Assembly (NCBI GenBank): GCA_947456815.1
Contig: CANGTL010000005.1
Coordinates: forward strand, 16,947 to 80,946
Reading direction: 5' to 3'
DNA from: Flavobacteriaceae bacterium
GTDB taxonomy: Bacteria > Bacteroidota > Bacteroidia > Flavobacteriales > Flavobacteriaceae
Length of the DNA stretch: 64,000 nucleotides
The notes beneath the pieces are model-generated. The model searched no databases, had not been told where the DNA came from, and saw only the letters and a list, made by a program, of their open reading frames with translations. The position numbers were made by a program, and so were the translations under genes. This document shows, in pieces, positions 19,875 through 29,223 of the stretch; position 1 is the stretch's first letter, and each line of letters starts with the position of its first letter.

Positions 19875-21226
19875 TGAAAAAAGTTAGCTTTCTTATTGGC
19901 CTTTTGTTTATTCTGAGTTGCGATAACGATACTTCAGAAAGTACTTCAATCGATTTGAAGCGCGAGATTGTGTACACCAAAACTTATGGTGGATCGCTTG
20001 AAGAAAAAATTGGCAGCGTGGTCAATACGCCCGATGGAGGTATGCTGGTGTTGGGTTACACGACAAGTAATGATGGCGATATTATCAAGAATCATAATCA
20101 AAATGATATTTGGTTGACCAAACTCGATAGCAACGGAAAAATGTTGTGGAGTAAGACCATAGGAGGTTCTGAAAACGATTATGGAACTTCGATAACTTCA
20201 ACAAACGATGGAAATTATATTATCTCAGGATATAGTGGAAGCAATGACGGAGATGTACCGGGAAATATTGGACTTCACGACTTTTTTATATTAAAGATTA
20301 CAGGCGAAGGAGCAATAATATGGAGTAAGAATTACGGTTTTACAAGTCACGATCATGCTCATAAGATTATTCAAACCAAGGATGGAGGCTACTTTGTAGC
20401 TGGATTTGCAGATTTTGCTGGAATTGAAGGCACTGGTCAAACTGGGAATAATGGTGAAGGTCACTCCATGAGAGCAGCCGCTCCGATGCATGGGGTAGGA
20501 GAATATTTAGGCATCAAGCTAGATTCGAATGGAAATTTTAAATGGTATCGCTATTTTGGTGGAACCCAAAACGATAGAATAAACGATATTGTTGAAGCTA
20601 ATGACGGTGGATTACTCTTAGTTGGCTCTTCAGAAAGCACTAATTTTGACGTGATGCATAACAAAGGGAGTTATGATTTTTGGGTAATTAAATTAGATGC
20701 GAACGGGAAATTGCATTGGAAAGAAAATTACGGTGGCAGTGGCATCGACCAAGCTTTTAGTATTTGCAAAACAGGAAACAACTCCTATTTGATTGCCGGC
20801 CGCACGAATAGTACTGACGGTGATGTTTCTAAACCTCTTGGTAATTTTGATGCCTGGGTCATCCACATCAGTGATCATGGACATTTGATTTGGAATAAAA
20901 CGTTTGGCGGGGCAGAATTCGATGTGGCTTCTACGATCAAAAAAATAGATAATGGCAATTTTGTCGTAGTCGGAAATACACGAGGAAATTTGGGCGACAA
21001 TTCAAACAAAGGCGAAAACGACTATTGGCTTTTTGAAATTGACAACAAAGCCAACTCACCAATGTTTTGGCAAAAAACATTCGGAGGTTCAAAAATAGAT
21101 ATCGCCACTGATTTTTACCAAACTTCAAACAAGGAATTGGTCCTAGTAGGAGAGTCACAAAGTAATGATTTTGATGTCACACAAAATAAAGGCAGTAATG
21201 ACTTATGGGTGTTGAAAATTAGATAA
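19874..21226 (+). CDS. Beta-propeller lipoprotein with repeated GGS..D blades
   Basis: A 450-residue lipoprotein (signal MKKVSFLIGLLFILSC, Cys at 16). It is made of about seven repeats of ~55-60 residues with the pattern W.K..GG...D......DGG....G.S.S.DGD....G..D.W..K.D, forming a beta-propeller. No catalytic motif. It overlaps the preceding gene by one base, so the two are probably a surface-protein pair; the ligand is unknown. Confidence 0.75.
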   Translation: MKKVSFLIGLLFILSCDNDTSESTSIDLKREIVYTKTYGGSLEEKIGSVVNTPDGGMLVLGYTTSNDGDIIKNHNQNDIWLTKLDSNGKMLWSKTIGGSENDYGTSITSTNDGNYIISGYSGSNDGDVPGNIGLHDFFILKITGEGAIIWSKNYGFTSHDHAHKIIQTKDGGYFVAGFADFAGIEGTGQTGNNGEGHSMRAAAPMHGVGEYLGIKLDSNGNFKWYRYFGGTQNDRINDIVEANDGGLLLVGSSESTNFDVMHNKGSYDFWVIKLDANGKLHWKENYGGSGIDQAFSICKTGNNSYLIAGRTNSTDGDVSKPLGNFDAWVIHISDHGHLIWNKTFGGAEFDVASTIKKIDNGNFVVVGNTRGNLGDNSNKGENDYWLFEIDNKANSPMFWQKTFGGSKIDIATDFYQTSNKELVLVGESQSNDFDVTQNKGSNDLWVLKIR

Positions 21227-21258
21227 AGAAAGCCGTTCAGATGAGCGGCTTTCTTTTT
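21226..21258. terminator. Bidirectional terminator
   Basis: GAAAGCCG (21228-21235) pairs with CGGCTTTC (21246-21253), flanked by A-run on the left and T-run on the right, between convergent genes. Confidence 0.85.
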
Positions 21259-21271
21259 TGATACAAGTTGG

Positions 21272-22177
21272 TTATTCAACTTTTGATTGTTTTTTAATGT
21301 GCTTTTTGTAGAGGATGTATCCAATGAACAGTAGAAGAATAATGCTCCAAAGTTGAATCAAGAATGTCAGGATCGACTCGATGAAATACCAACCCGAAAT
21401 AAAAGCATCTTTGATTTCAATCCATAAAGCAGGTCGATAGGCATTTTTGCTTTTTTCATTCGGAACCAATTCTTGTTTAATTGTATCTCTTTGATAAATT
21501 TGAATGGTTAAGGTGTTAAAGTTCACTTGATCTTCTAGCGATAGATTTTCTATTTTCTTTGCGTCGTTTTGTTCAACTTGATCTCCCAATTTGTCTTCTG
21601 CATCTATAATTGTGTTGAGTTTCGTGCCTTTGGTATCAATTGCTTTCTCCAATCTTTTTTCCTTTTTTAAACTCCTATTTTGTGCCAGTTGATTGGACAA
21701 AAGCTGAATAGATACATCGTCTGCCTTTATCACTCTAAAATCTAGGAAGTCAATTTGTTTTGAAATCACGGAAATGACGGTGTCTAATTTAGCATTCGGG
21801 ATGCGAATAGTTAGATTATTTTCAACCGCGTATTTGGTGGTTTCCAGAAGACTGTCTTGACTTATTTTAGTTTCTATTCGTTCTAAAACAGTGCTTTGCA
21901 AGTTAGTTTGAGAAACAAATCCGTCAACGTTGGACGTTGCTTTTTCAATGGCATTGGTTGCTTTTTCTACGTTTTTGACTTTAAATTTGAGATCCGCTGT
22001 CCGAATAAATTTTCTTTCGGGGAGCGTGTTTTGTGGACTAGTTTGGCTAGGGGACGACATTGACTTCGTTGCTTCATTTGAAGCAGATTCTTCTGCAGTC
22101 GATTCTCCCTGCTTGCAGGAAAAGAAGATGATTGCTGCCGACAAGGAAATTAAACCTAATTTGGAAATTGTTTGCAT
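21272..22177 (-). CDS. DUF4349 domain-containing lipoprotein
   Basis: A 301-residue protein with a lipoprotein signal (AAIIFFSCKQG), a DUF4349 body (KFIRTADLKFKVKNVEKATNAIEKA ... VDGFVSQTNL ... LTIRIPNAKLDTVISVISKQ) and a C-terminal transmembrane helix (about residues 265-290) with a KKHIKKQ tail. A coiled-coil region lies between. Function of the family is unknown; the topology indicates a membrane-anchored periplasmic protein. Confidence 0.82.
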   Translation of the reverse strand: MQTISKLGLISLSAAIIFFSCKQGESTAEESASNEATKSMSSPSQTSPQNTLPERKFIRTADLKFKVKNVEKATNAIEKATSNVDGFVSQTNLQSTVLERIETKISQDSLLETTKYAVENNLTIRIPNAKLDTVISVISKQIDFLDFRVIKADDVSIQLLSNQLAQNRSLKKEKRLEKAIDTKGTKLNTIIDAEDKLGDQVEQNDAKKIENLSLEDQVNFNTLTIQIYQRDTIKQELVPNEKSKNAYRPALWIEIKDAFISGWYFIESILTFLIQLWSIILLLFIGYILYKKHIKKQSKVE

Positions 22178-22364
22178 AAAATGATTTTTTAAAAATGAAT
22201 AAAAAGAACACTACTAGAATTGAGGTTTTGCGCTAAACCAAATAGGTAATTTTCATTTCATAGAAATCATCATTTTATTTGTTGAAGTATTTCGGTTGCA
22301 ATAAAAAGCGTGCCAAGATTTTTTGTTTTTTTTGTCGTAGTTTTGAAAATTCAAATAACAGCTT

Positions 22365-23660
22365 TTGAGAACACACGTTTCAAAATATATTACCAATCCA
22401 AAACTATTCAAGCAACAACTTTTAACTTGGTCGCAATCGTTTCGAGAAGTCGCTTATTTGGATAGTAATGATCACAATGACCGCTATTCTCAATATGATT
22501 GTGTACTGGCGGTTGATGCTTTTACTTCACTCAAAACGGATTACTTTAATGCTTTCGAAGATATCAAGCAATACCAACAAACTACGCAAGATTGGTTGTT
22601 TGGCTATTTATCTTATGATCTCAAAAATGATGTTGAGGTTTTGTATTCTGCCAATCATGATGGATTAGAATTTCCAGATTTGTATTTCTTCCAACCTAAA
22701 AAGTTATTTTTTTTGAAAGGAAATGATCTTGAAATTCAATATCTTGCGATGTGTGAGGATGAATTTGAAGACGATTTTTCTAGCATTCAAAGTGCAACTG
22801 GCAACCTACAACCTACAACCGACAACGAACAACCCATCTGCATCAATCAAAGAATTGCGAAAGATGAATATCTCAAGAAAGTAGATACATTATTGCAGAA
22901 CATTCATCACGGCGATATTTATGAAGTGAATTTTTGTATGGAATTTTATGCTGAAAATACAGTCATTAACCCGTTAGAAAAGTTTCTCAAACTCAACCAA
23001 ATTTCAGAGCCACCATTGGCGGTTTTTTTCAAGAATAAGGAACACTTTTTATTATCTGCATCGCCAGAGCGTTATTTACGAAAAACGGGAAATCAAATTA
23101 TTTCACAGCCCATCAAAGGAACTTCAAAGCGTTTTGCTCAAGCAGATGAGGATGAGAATTCGAAAACCAACTTGCAACAGGACCCAAAAGAGCGTGCGGA
23201 AAATATCATGATTACTGACCTCGTTCGAAATGATCTGTCTCGAACCGCGCAGAAAGGTTCGGTAGAAGTGACCGAATTGTGTGGCATTTACTCTTTTCGA
23301 CAAGTGCATCAAATGATTTCTACCATAACATCAACTTTATGTTCAGATTATACAGCAATTGATGTCCTTCGAACGACATTCCCAATGGGCAGCATGACTG
23401 GAGCGCCAAAAATTTCTGCAATGAAAATCATTGAAAATATAGAAGAATCCAAACGCGGATTGTATAGCGGAGCCGTTGGCTATTTTTCTCCGAAAGGCGA
23501 TTTTGATTTTAATGTGGTAATCCGAAGTATTCTATACAATCAAGAGAAGAAATATGTTTCTTTTTCGGTTGGTAGCGCCATTACATCTTTGTCAGCGCCG
23601 GAAAAGGAGTACGAGGAATGCATGCTTAAGGCGAAGGCAATGTTTGAAGTGTTGCAATAA
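22365..23660 (+). CDS. pabB: Aminodeoxychorismate synthase component I (PabB-type)
   Basis: A 431-residue chorismate-binding enzyme. Motifs: PIKGTSKR, ITDLVRNDLSR, TFPMGSMTGAPKISAMKIIENIE and YSGAVGYFSPKGDFDFNVVIRS. With a PabA amidase it makes aminodeoxychorismate for folate; anthranilate synthase is less likely given the short N-terminal domain. The start codon is TTG (no ATG before residue 130); the N-terminus LRTHVSKYITNPKLFKQQLL fits homologs. Residues about 145-157 are encoded by an 'acctacaacc' repeat insertion. PabA is probably the gene at 38628. Confidence 0.85.
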   Translation: MRTHVSKYITNPKLFKQQLLTWSQSFREVAYLDSNDHNDRYSQYDCVLAVDAFTSLKTDYFNAFEDIKQYQQTTQDWLFGYLSYDLKNDVEVLYSANHDGLEFPDLYFFQPKKLFFLKGNDLEIQYLAMCEDEFEDDFSSIQSATGNLQPTTDNEQPICINQRIAKDEYLKKVDTLLQNIHHGDIYEVNFCMEFYAENTVINPLEKFLKLNQISEPPLAVFFKNKEHFLLSASPERYLRKTGNQIISQPIKGTSKRFAQADEDENSKTNLQQDPKERAENIMITDLVRNDLSRTAQKGSVEVTELCGIYSFRQVHQMISTITSTLCSDYTAIDVLRTTFPMGSMTGAPKISAMKIIENIEESKRGLYSGAVGYFSPKGDFDFNVVIRSILYNQEKKYVSFSVGSAITSLSAPEKEYEECMLKAKAMFEVLQ

Positions 23661-23686
23661 TTCAATTCAATTGGTTACTTTTGACT

Positions 23687-24997
23687 ATGCTCGAAAAACT
23701 CCAAAATCATCTGAACTTCAACTTTCCTTTTTTGACTGGAAAGAAGTTGCTACTTGCCATAAGCGGAGGCCTTGACAGTATGGTATTGTTACATCTTTTT
23801 CAGCAAATTAAGTTTCCTATCGCTGTTGCACATTGTAATTTTCAATTGCGTGGACTAGAAAGTTTTGAAGATCAAAAGTTTGTGCAAGACTATGCAGAAC
23901 GAAACAGTATCCCATGTTATTCTACAATTTTTGATACCAATGCATTTGCTGAGGATTATCAAATCTCGATTCAAATGGCGGCTCGAGAGTTGCGCTATAA
24001 TTGGTTTTATGAACTTCTGGAAGACGAAAAGTACGATTACATAATCACAGCACATCACGCGGATGATAACTTGGAAACCTTCCTCATCAATTTGACGCGT
24101 GGCACCGGAATCGAAGGATTGTCGGGCATTCCATCCGTAAACGATAAAGTGGTGCGACCGCTATTGAATTTCTCTCGCGATGAAATTCACGACTATGCAA
24201 AGAAAAATGAAGTGCTGTGGAGAGAAGACAGTAGTAATGCAACGACGAAATATTTACGCAATAAGATACGACATGAATTGGTTCCGATTTTAAAAGAGAT
24301 CAATCCAGAATTTTTGTCTTCCTTTCAGAAAACGCAGTCTTATTTGCAGGAAGCTCAGCAAATGGTTGAAGATGCATCGACGCTAGTATATCAGCAAGTA
24401 GCGCGGGAAATTAATGATGAAATTCATTTTGATTTACAGAAGTTGCAACAGCTACCAAATTATTATTCCTATTTGTATCATTGGTTAAAGGATTATGGAT
24501 TCTCTGATTGGACTGCCATTCATGATTTGGCTGAAAGTCAACCGGGGAAACAAGTTTTCTCCAGCGCATTTCGGTTGTTGAAAGATCGAAGTACTTTGAT
24601 CTTGAGTCCAAATACCGAACAATTTGAAGGCAATTTCTACATAGAAAAAGGGCAATTAGAAGTTAAGATTCCCTTAAATATGACGCTTTGTAAAGTACCT
24701 GACATTTCAACTGCTTCAAATTCAAGTATCTTTGTCGATGAAGATAAGTTGGTTTTTCCGTTGCAAATTAGAAAATGGCGAGAGGGTGATTTTTTTCAAC
24801 CTTTTGGAATGAATGGACAAACCAAAAAGGTCAGTAAATTATTTAAAGACGGAAAGTTATCTTTATTTGAAAAAGAAGCTGTTTGGCTCCTTTGCTCGAA
24901 TCATCAGATTGTTTGGGTGATTGGAATTCGGGCAGATGAACGATTTAAAATTGAAGATTCAACAAAAAATATTATAAACATTTCTGCAAATCAATGA
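23687..24997 (+). CDS. tilS: tRNA(Ile)-lysidine synthase TilS
   Basis: A 436-residue enzyme that converts C34 of the CAU-anticodon tRNA-Ile to lysidine, changing its reading from AUG to AUA. PP-loop AISGGLDSMVLLHLF near the N-terminus, then HADDNLETFLINLTRGTG and the C-terminal tRNA-binding domain (WREGDFFQPFGMNGQTKKVSKLFKDGKL). The ATG at 23687 is preferred over the in-frame TTG at 23681. It overlaps dsbD by ATGA. Confidence 0.95.
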   Translation: MLEKLQNHLNFNFPFLTGKKLLLAISGGLDSMVLLHLFQQIKFPIAVAHCNFQLRGLESFEDQKFVQDYAERNSIPCYSTIFDTNAFAEDYQISIQMAARELRYNWFYELLEDEKYDYIITAHHADDNLETFLINLTRGTGIEGLSGIPSVNDKVVRPLLNFSRDEIHDYAKKNEVLWREDSSNATTKYLRNKIRHELVPILKEINPEFLSSFQKTQSYLQEAQQMVEDASTLVYQQVAREINDEIHFDLQKLQQLPNYYSYLYHWLKDYGFSDWTAIHDLAESQPGKQVFSSAFRLLKDRSTLILSPNTEQFEGNFYIEKGQLEVKIPLNMTLCKVPDISTASNSSIFVDEDKLVFPLQIRKWREGDFFQPFGMNGQTKKVSKLFKDGKLSLFEKEAVWLLCSNHQIVWVIGIRADERFKIEDSTKNIINISANQ

Positions 24998-27000
24998 GAA
25001 AAATATTGTTTTTACTTACCGCTTTTTTGCTAATTACAACTGTGAAAGCCCAAATTTTGGATCCAGTAAAGTGGAAGAGTTCGATAGAGAAAAAGTCAAA
25101 TCAAAACTATTTGTTGCATTTTGATGCCGTCATTGAGAAAGAATGGCATATGTACTCACAGTTTACTGCTGATGGTGGCGCTTTGCCAATAGAAATCGTC
25201 TTTAAGAACCAATCGGGTAACTTCAAATTGATTGGGAAAGCCAAAGAAAGCAAAACGAAAACGACTTTTAATGATGTTTTTCGCGTGAATGAAACTTATT
25301 TTGTGAATAAAGCCCATCTTGTGCAAGAAGTGTCCGTTAGTAACACAAAACTCAAATCAATTGAGGCAACATTAAATTATCAAGCTTGTAAAGATGTTTG
25401 TATTAATTTAGAAAAGAAGTTTACGTTCGCTATTCCAGCACAAGAAGAGGCAGAAATTGCGCCCATTTTGGACACTGTTAAAGTAGATTCTGTAGCTCCA
25501 GGTCCAGAAAAAAGTGTGTCATCCATTAAGCTTAAAGCAGAAAAAACCGTTGTTAGCAAACCAAAAGAAGAACATAAAAAAGGACTGTGGAAGATATTTT
25601 TCTTAGCTTTTCTTGGCGGTTTTGCAGCCTTGTTGACACCATGCGTGTTTCCGATGATTCCGATGACTGTGAGCTTTTTTACCAAGCAAAGCAAAACGCC
25701 GGCTCAAGGAAAACGAAACGCGGTAATCTACGGGATTTCAATCATTGCCATTTACGTTGTTTTGGGGTTGTTGGTCACTGGAATTTTCGGTGCGGATGCC
25801 TTAAATGCTTTATCGACTAACGTTTGGTTTAATATTATTTTCTTCCTTTTATTGATTGTTTTTGCGGCATCTTTCTTGGGCGCTTTCGAAATTATGCTGC
25901 CAAATTCATGGGCCAATAAAGTCGATCGACAAGCGGATAAAGGCGGAATCGTTGGTATTTTATTTATGGCTTTGGCTTTGGCTATTGTTTCCTTTTCATG
26001 TACAGGTCCGATTGTGGGGACTTTGCTTGTAGAATCTGCATCAAAAGGCGGCATTGCTCCAATTGTTGGGATGCTTGGATTTTCCTCAGCATTAGCGTTG
26101 CCCTTTATGTTGTTTGCTATGTTTCCAAGTTGGTTACATTCCTTACCAAAATCAGGCGGTTGGTTGAATACAGTGAAAGTGTTTTTAGGATTTTTAGAAC
26201 TAGCATTGGCGTTCAAATTTTTATCGAATGCGGACTTAGTATTGCAACTACACTTTTTAGAAAGAGAAGTTTTCTTAGCCATTTGGATTGCTATATTTGG
26301 AACTTTAGCGTTTTATTTGTTTGGAAAAATTACGATGCCACATGATAGTCCATTGCCACATATTTCGGTGGGAAGATTGTTTATGGGACTGACGGTTTTG
26401 ACTTTTACGATTTACATGATTCCAGGACTTTGGGGCGCACCTTTGAAATTAATCAATGCTTTTCCACCGCCAGTTGAATATAGTGAAAGCCCTTTTGGTG
26501 TAGGAAATTCTGAGACCAATAACACAACAGTTATGCTTCCTACTGGCGCTAAATCAGGGCCACACGGCATCACAGTTTTCGACGATTACGACAAAGGTTT
26601 GGCGTATGCGAAATCCGTAAATAAGCCAATAATGCTTGACTTTACAGGTTTTGCTTGCGTGAATTGCAGGAAAATGGAAAACAATGTTTGGTCGGAAGAA
26701 AAGATAAAATCGATTCTTAAAAATGAAGTGGTCGTCATTTCTTTGTTTGTAGATGACAAACGAGATTTGCCAAAAAACGAACAGTTTGTTTCAAAAAGTA
26801 CAGGAGAATCCATCGAAACGATTGGTGATAAATGGACTGATTTTATGATTACAAAGTACAAGACCAATACACAGCCATTATATGTTTTAACTGATTTAAA
26901 GGGAAATTCATTGAATATAGAAACACCAACCACGAGTTATGATCCCGATGTTGCGCTGTATGAAAAGTGGCTCAAAACAGGAATAGCAAACTACAAATAA
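24994..27000 (+). CDS. dsbD: Thiol:disulfide interchange protein DsbD
   Basis: A 668-residue protein passing electrons from cytoplasmic thioredoxin to the periplasm. Signal peptide to about residue 19; the periplasmic alpha domain has Cys 132 and 136 in YQACKDVCINLE. The eight-helix core (about 195-475) contains LLTPCVFPMIPMTVSFF and SCTGPIVGTLL, whose cysteines relay electrons. The C-terminal thioredoxin domain has CVNC in FTGFACVNCRKME. Complete. Start overlaps the tilS stop. Confidence 0.94.
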   Translation: MRKILFLLTAFLLITTVKAQILDPVKWKSSIEKKSNQNYLLHFDAVIEKEWHMYSQFTADGGALPIEIVFKNQSGNFKLIGKAKESKTKTTFNDVFRVNETYFVNKAHLVQEVSVSNTKLKSIEATLNYQACKDVCINLEKKFTFAIPAQEEAEIAPILDTVKVDSVAPGPEKSVSSIKLKAEKTVVSKPKEEHKKGLWKIFFLAFLGGFAALLTPCVFPMIPMTVSFFTKQSKTPAQGKRNAVIYGISIIAIYVVLGLLVTGIFGADALNALSTNVWFNIIFFLLLIVFAASFLGAFEIMLPNSWANKVDRQADKGGIVGILFMALALAIVSFSCTGPIVGTLLVESASKGGIAPIVGMLGFSSALALPFMLFAMFPSWLHSLPKSGGWLNTVKVFLGFLELALAFKFLSNADLVLQLHFLEREVFLAIWIAIFGTLAFYLFGKITMPHDSPLPHISVGRLFMGLTVLTFTIYMIPGLWGAPLKLINAFPPPVEYSESPFGVGNSETNNTTVMLPTGAKSGPHGITVFDDYDKGLAYAKSVNKPIMLDFTGFACVNCRKMENNVWSEEKIKSILKNEVVVISLFVDDKRDLPKNEQFVSKSTGESIETIGDKWTDFMITKYKTNTQPLYVLTDLKGNSLNIETPTTSYDPDVALYEKWLKTGIANYK

Positions 27001-27007
27001 TAGTAGC

Positions 27008-27034
27008 ATCCCAATCGAAAGGTTGGGATTTTTT
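27008..27034 (+). terminator. Terminator after dsbD
   Basis: ATCCCAATC - GAAA tetraloop - GGTTGGGAT followed by TTTTT, 8 bp after the dsbD stop. Confidence 0.85.
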
Positions 27035-27061
27035 ATTTTTTTTGATTTATAGAGTAGGGTG

Positions 27062-27088
27062 TTGTAATTTTAGGTTGTCTTAGCTTTG
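27062..27088 (+). promoter_or_regulatory. Bacteroidota-type promoter for the Kazal-repeat lipoprotein
   Basis: TTG at 27062-27064 and TAGCTTTG at 27081-27088, spacer 16, about 20 bp before the ATG. Fits the -33 TTG / -7 TAnnTTTG consensus of the Bacteroidota primary sigma factor. Confidence 0.6.
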
Positions 27089-27107
27089 AATCTAAAATCA
27101 AATTACT

Positions 27108-28589
27108 ATGAAAACTATAAAATTATTTTGCTTGTTGTTGGCGGCTTGTTCCTTTAGTTTATCGTCCTGTTCGGATTCTTCGCCGATAGAAAACAATTCA
27201 CCGGCTGCTCAAAAAAGTGTTGCTTTGAGAACCACTATTTTCGAATTACTAAAAGCCAATCCACCAGGAGATCGACCATCAAATAAGGGTACAAAAGCAA
27301 ACCAATCAACGCCTGTAAACCCTTTTTGCTTCGAATTTGTATATCCTCTCGTCTTATCTTATAACAACGGAACTGCTGTAACCGCTGCGAATTCAGAAGG
27401 ATTGTGGCAAATTATCTATAGTGAGTCGCCTAATTTGTTTTTGGATGGAATCGTTTTTCCTTTCCAGATTGTTCAAAATGGCAATTCGCAAACCATCAAT
27501 TCAGAAAGTGAATTTATAGCATTAATTAACAATTGCGGTTTTAATAATCTTTATGACGAAATACATAATACCTACTGTTTTGACCTTGTATTTCCTATCA
27601 CTTTAGCCTATAATGGTCAAACGATTGTCATGAATTCTGAGGAAGATTTGATGATTTTTGGCGACGCTCCTGGCTTTGACGGAGAAATTAGTATAGTGTT
27701 TCCAATATCAGTAATTTACCAAAATCAGACTGTGGTCATTAATTCGCTTTATGAGTTTTATCAAATGGCGGCAAACTGTAGTAGCGACTGTGTTTGTACA
27801 CAAGAATATATGCCCGTTTGTGTTCAAACGCCTAATGGAATAATGGAGTTTGGAAATATGTGTTACGCAATGTGTGCTGGTTATTCTCAAAATGATTTGG
27901 TTCCGTGTACACCTACTACCGAATGCACCATTTCAAATTTGACTGCTATTCCAGGAGTTTGCAATGCAAATTTTGACTATCCAGTTACAATTGATTTTGA
28001 TTATGGGAATACAACAGCAACGAATTTTGAAGTGTATAGTAGTGGCAATGTCTTAATTGGAATATATCCTTTATCTTCATTACCAATTACGGTAAATAAT
28101 TATCCAACCTCTGTATTAGGAGCGCCCAATTTGAATGCAGTATCTGTAAAAATTGCAGAAAACAATGAGTTTTGTGCGCAGTATCTAGCGTTTACCGAAC
28201 CAAGTTGCACTCCATGTAATTGTCCAACAGACGTAAATCCGGTTTGTATACCTGGAACTACTATTCAGTTTGATAACGCTTGTCTTGCGCAATGTGCAGG
28301 GTATTCACCGAGTCAACTTGTTACTTGTGGAACAACGCAACAAATTAATTTTATGAATTCTCTAGGAACTTGTTTCCATATTTTTTATCCAGTAACGGTG
28401 CAGTATCAAGGGGCGCTGGTTACCGTTAACTCAGATTCCGAGTTAGTACAATATTACAACCCACAAACGCAGACGATGCCTGTTATGAATTATCCAATTG
28501 CAGTGTCATGGGGATTACAAACAGCAACATTTACTTATGCTAACCAGGCCGCTTTTGAAGCCGCAATCATCAATGCGAATTGTCCGTAA
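27108..28589 (+). CDS. Lipoprotein with two Kazal-like domains and repeated YP..L.Y modules
   Basis: A 493-residue lipoprotein (signal LLAACSFSLSSC). Four copies of a ~40-residue module (pattern F.YP..L.YN...V..NS..E) occur near residues 63, 157, 195 and 425. Two Kazal-like cysteine domains are CVCTQEYMPVC...CYAMCAGYS and CNCPTDVNPVC...CLAQCAGYS. Kazal domains usually inhibit serine proteases; whether these do is unknown. It lies just upstream of a FecI/FecR/TonB-receptor operon but is separated by a hairpin. Function is not established. Confidence 0.7.
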   Translation: MKTIKLFCLLLAACSFSLSSCSDSSPIENNSPAAQKSVALRTTIFELLKANPPGDRPSNKGTKANQSTPVNPFCFEFVYPLVLSYNNGTAVTAANSEGLWQIIYSESPNLFLDGIVFPFQIVQNGNSQTINSESEFIALINNCGFNNLYDEIHNTYCFDLVFPITLAYNGQTIVMNSEEDLMIFGDAPGFDGEISIVFPISVIYQNQTVVINSLYEFYQMAANCSSDCVCTQEYMPVCVQTPNGIMEFGNMCYAMCAGYSQNDLVPCTPTTECTISNLTAIPGVCNANFDYPVTIDFDYGNTTATNFEVYSSGNVLIGIYPLSSLPITVNNYPTSVLGAPNLNAVSVKIAENNEFCAQYLAFTEPSCTPCNCPTDVNPVCIPGTTIQFDNACLAQCAGYSPSQLVTCGTTQQINFMNSLGTCFHIFYPVTVQYQGALVTVNSDSELVQYYNPQTQTMPVMNYPIAVSWGLQTATFTYANQAAFEAAIINANCP

Positions 28590-28631
28590 TTATGAAAAAG
28601 AATAGTTAAAGATTGTGTTATGTTAAGTAAA

Positions 28632-28661
28632 ACCACATGTTCTATAAAATGAGCATGTGGT
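28632..28661 (+). terminator. Hairpin between the Kazal lipoprotein and the sigma-factor gene
   Basis: ACCACATG-T-TC pairs with GA-G-CATGTGGT (11-bp stem with one T-G wobble). It lacks a long T-run, so it may be a weak terminator or attenuator. Confidence 0.55.
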
Positions 28662-28687
28662 CTTACATTTATGTTAAACGCCAATAA

Positions 28688-29206
28688 ATGAACGAAGACC
28701 AAAATAAATATTTGTGTTCAGATGCTACTTTTAGATCGATTTTCGAATCGCATTTCAAAACATTGCGAAATTTTTTGGTGTATAGATTTAAGGATGTAGA
28801 ACGAGCAGAAGACACTGCACAAAACGCTTTTGTAATTCTTTGGGAAAATTGTGGAAAATTGAAACCTGAACAAGCAAAAAGTTTCTTGTTTACGACAGCT
28901 ATTCGTTTGTCGCTCAATGCCATAAAGCACGATAAAGTAGTTTCTAATTTTGAACTGAAGTCGAAACCAACAGGAATTCACCAAGAGTCACCAGAATTTA
29001 TCTTGCTCGAAGCAGAACTCAAAGTGCAATTAGAGAAAGCTATCAATGACTTGCCAGAAAAACAAAGAACAGTGTTCCTGATGAATAGGTTCGATAATCA
29101 TTCCTATACTGAGATTGCGGATTTATTAGATTTATCCGTAAAAGCGGTAGAAAAAAGGATGCATTTGGCGCTATTGTCATTAAGAAAAGTGATCAAGAAT
29201 GTGTAA
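28688..29206 (+). CDS. ECF sigma factor (FecI-like)
   Basis: A 172-residue sigma-70 family factor with region 2 (FRSIFESHFKTLRNFLVYRFKDVERAEDTAQNAFVILWEN) and region 4 (KAINDLPEKQRTVFLMNRFDNHSYTEIADLLDLSVKAVEKRMHLAL). It is followed by a FecR-like anti-sigma factor and a TonB receptor, the normal cell-surface signalling trio. It is expected to switch on the receptor operon when the receptor binds its ligand. The ligand (siderophore or other) cannot be inferred. Confidence 0.93.
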   Translation: MNEDQNKYLCSDATFRSIFESHFKTLRNFLVYRFKDVERAEDTAQNAFVILWENCGKLKPEQAKSFLFTTAIRLSLNAIKHDKVVSNFELKSKPTGIHQESPEFILLEAELKVQLEKAINDLPEKQRTVFLMNRFDNHSYTEIADLLDLSVKAVEKRMHLALLSLRKVIKNV

Positions 29207-29223
29207 GAAATACAAATGAAGTT

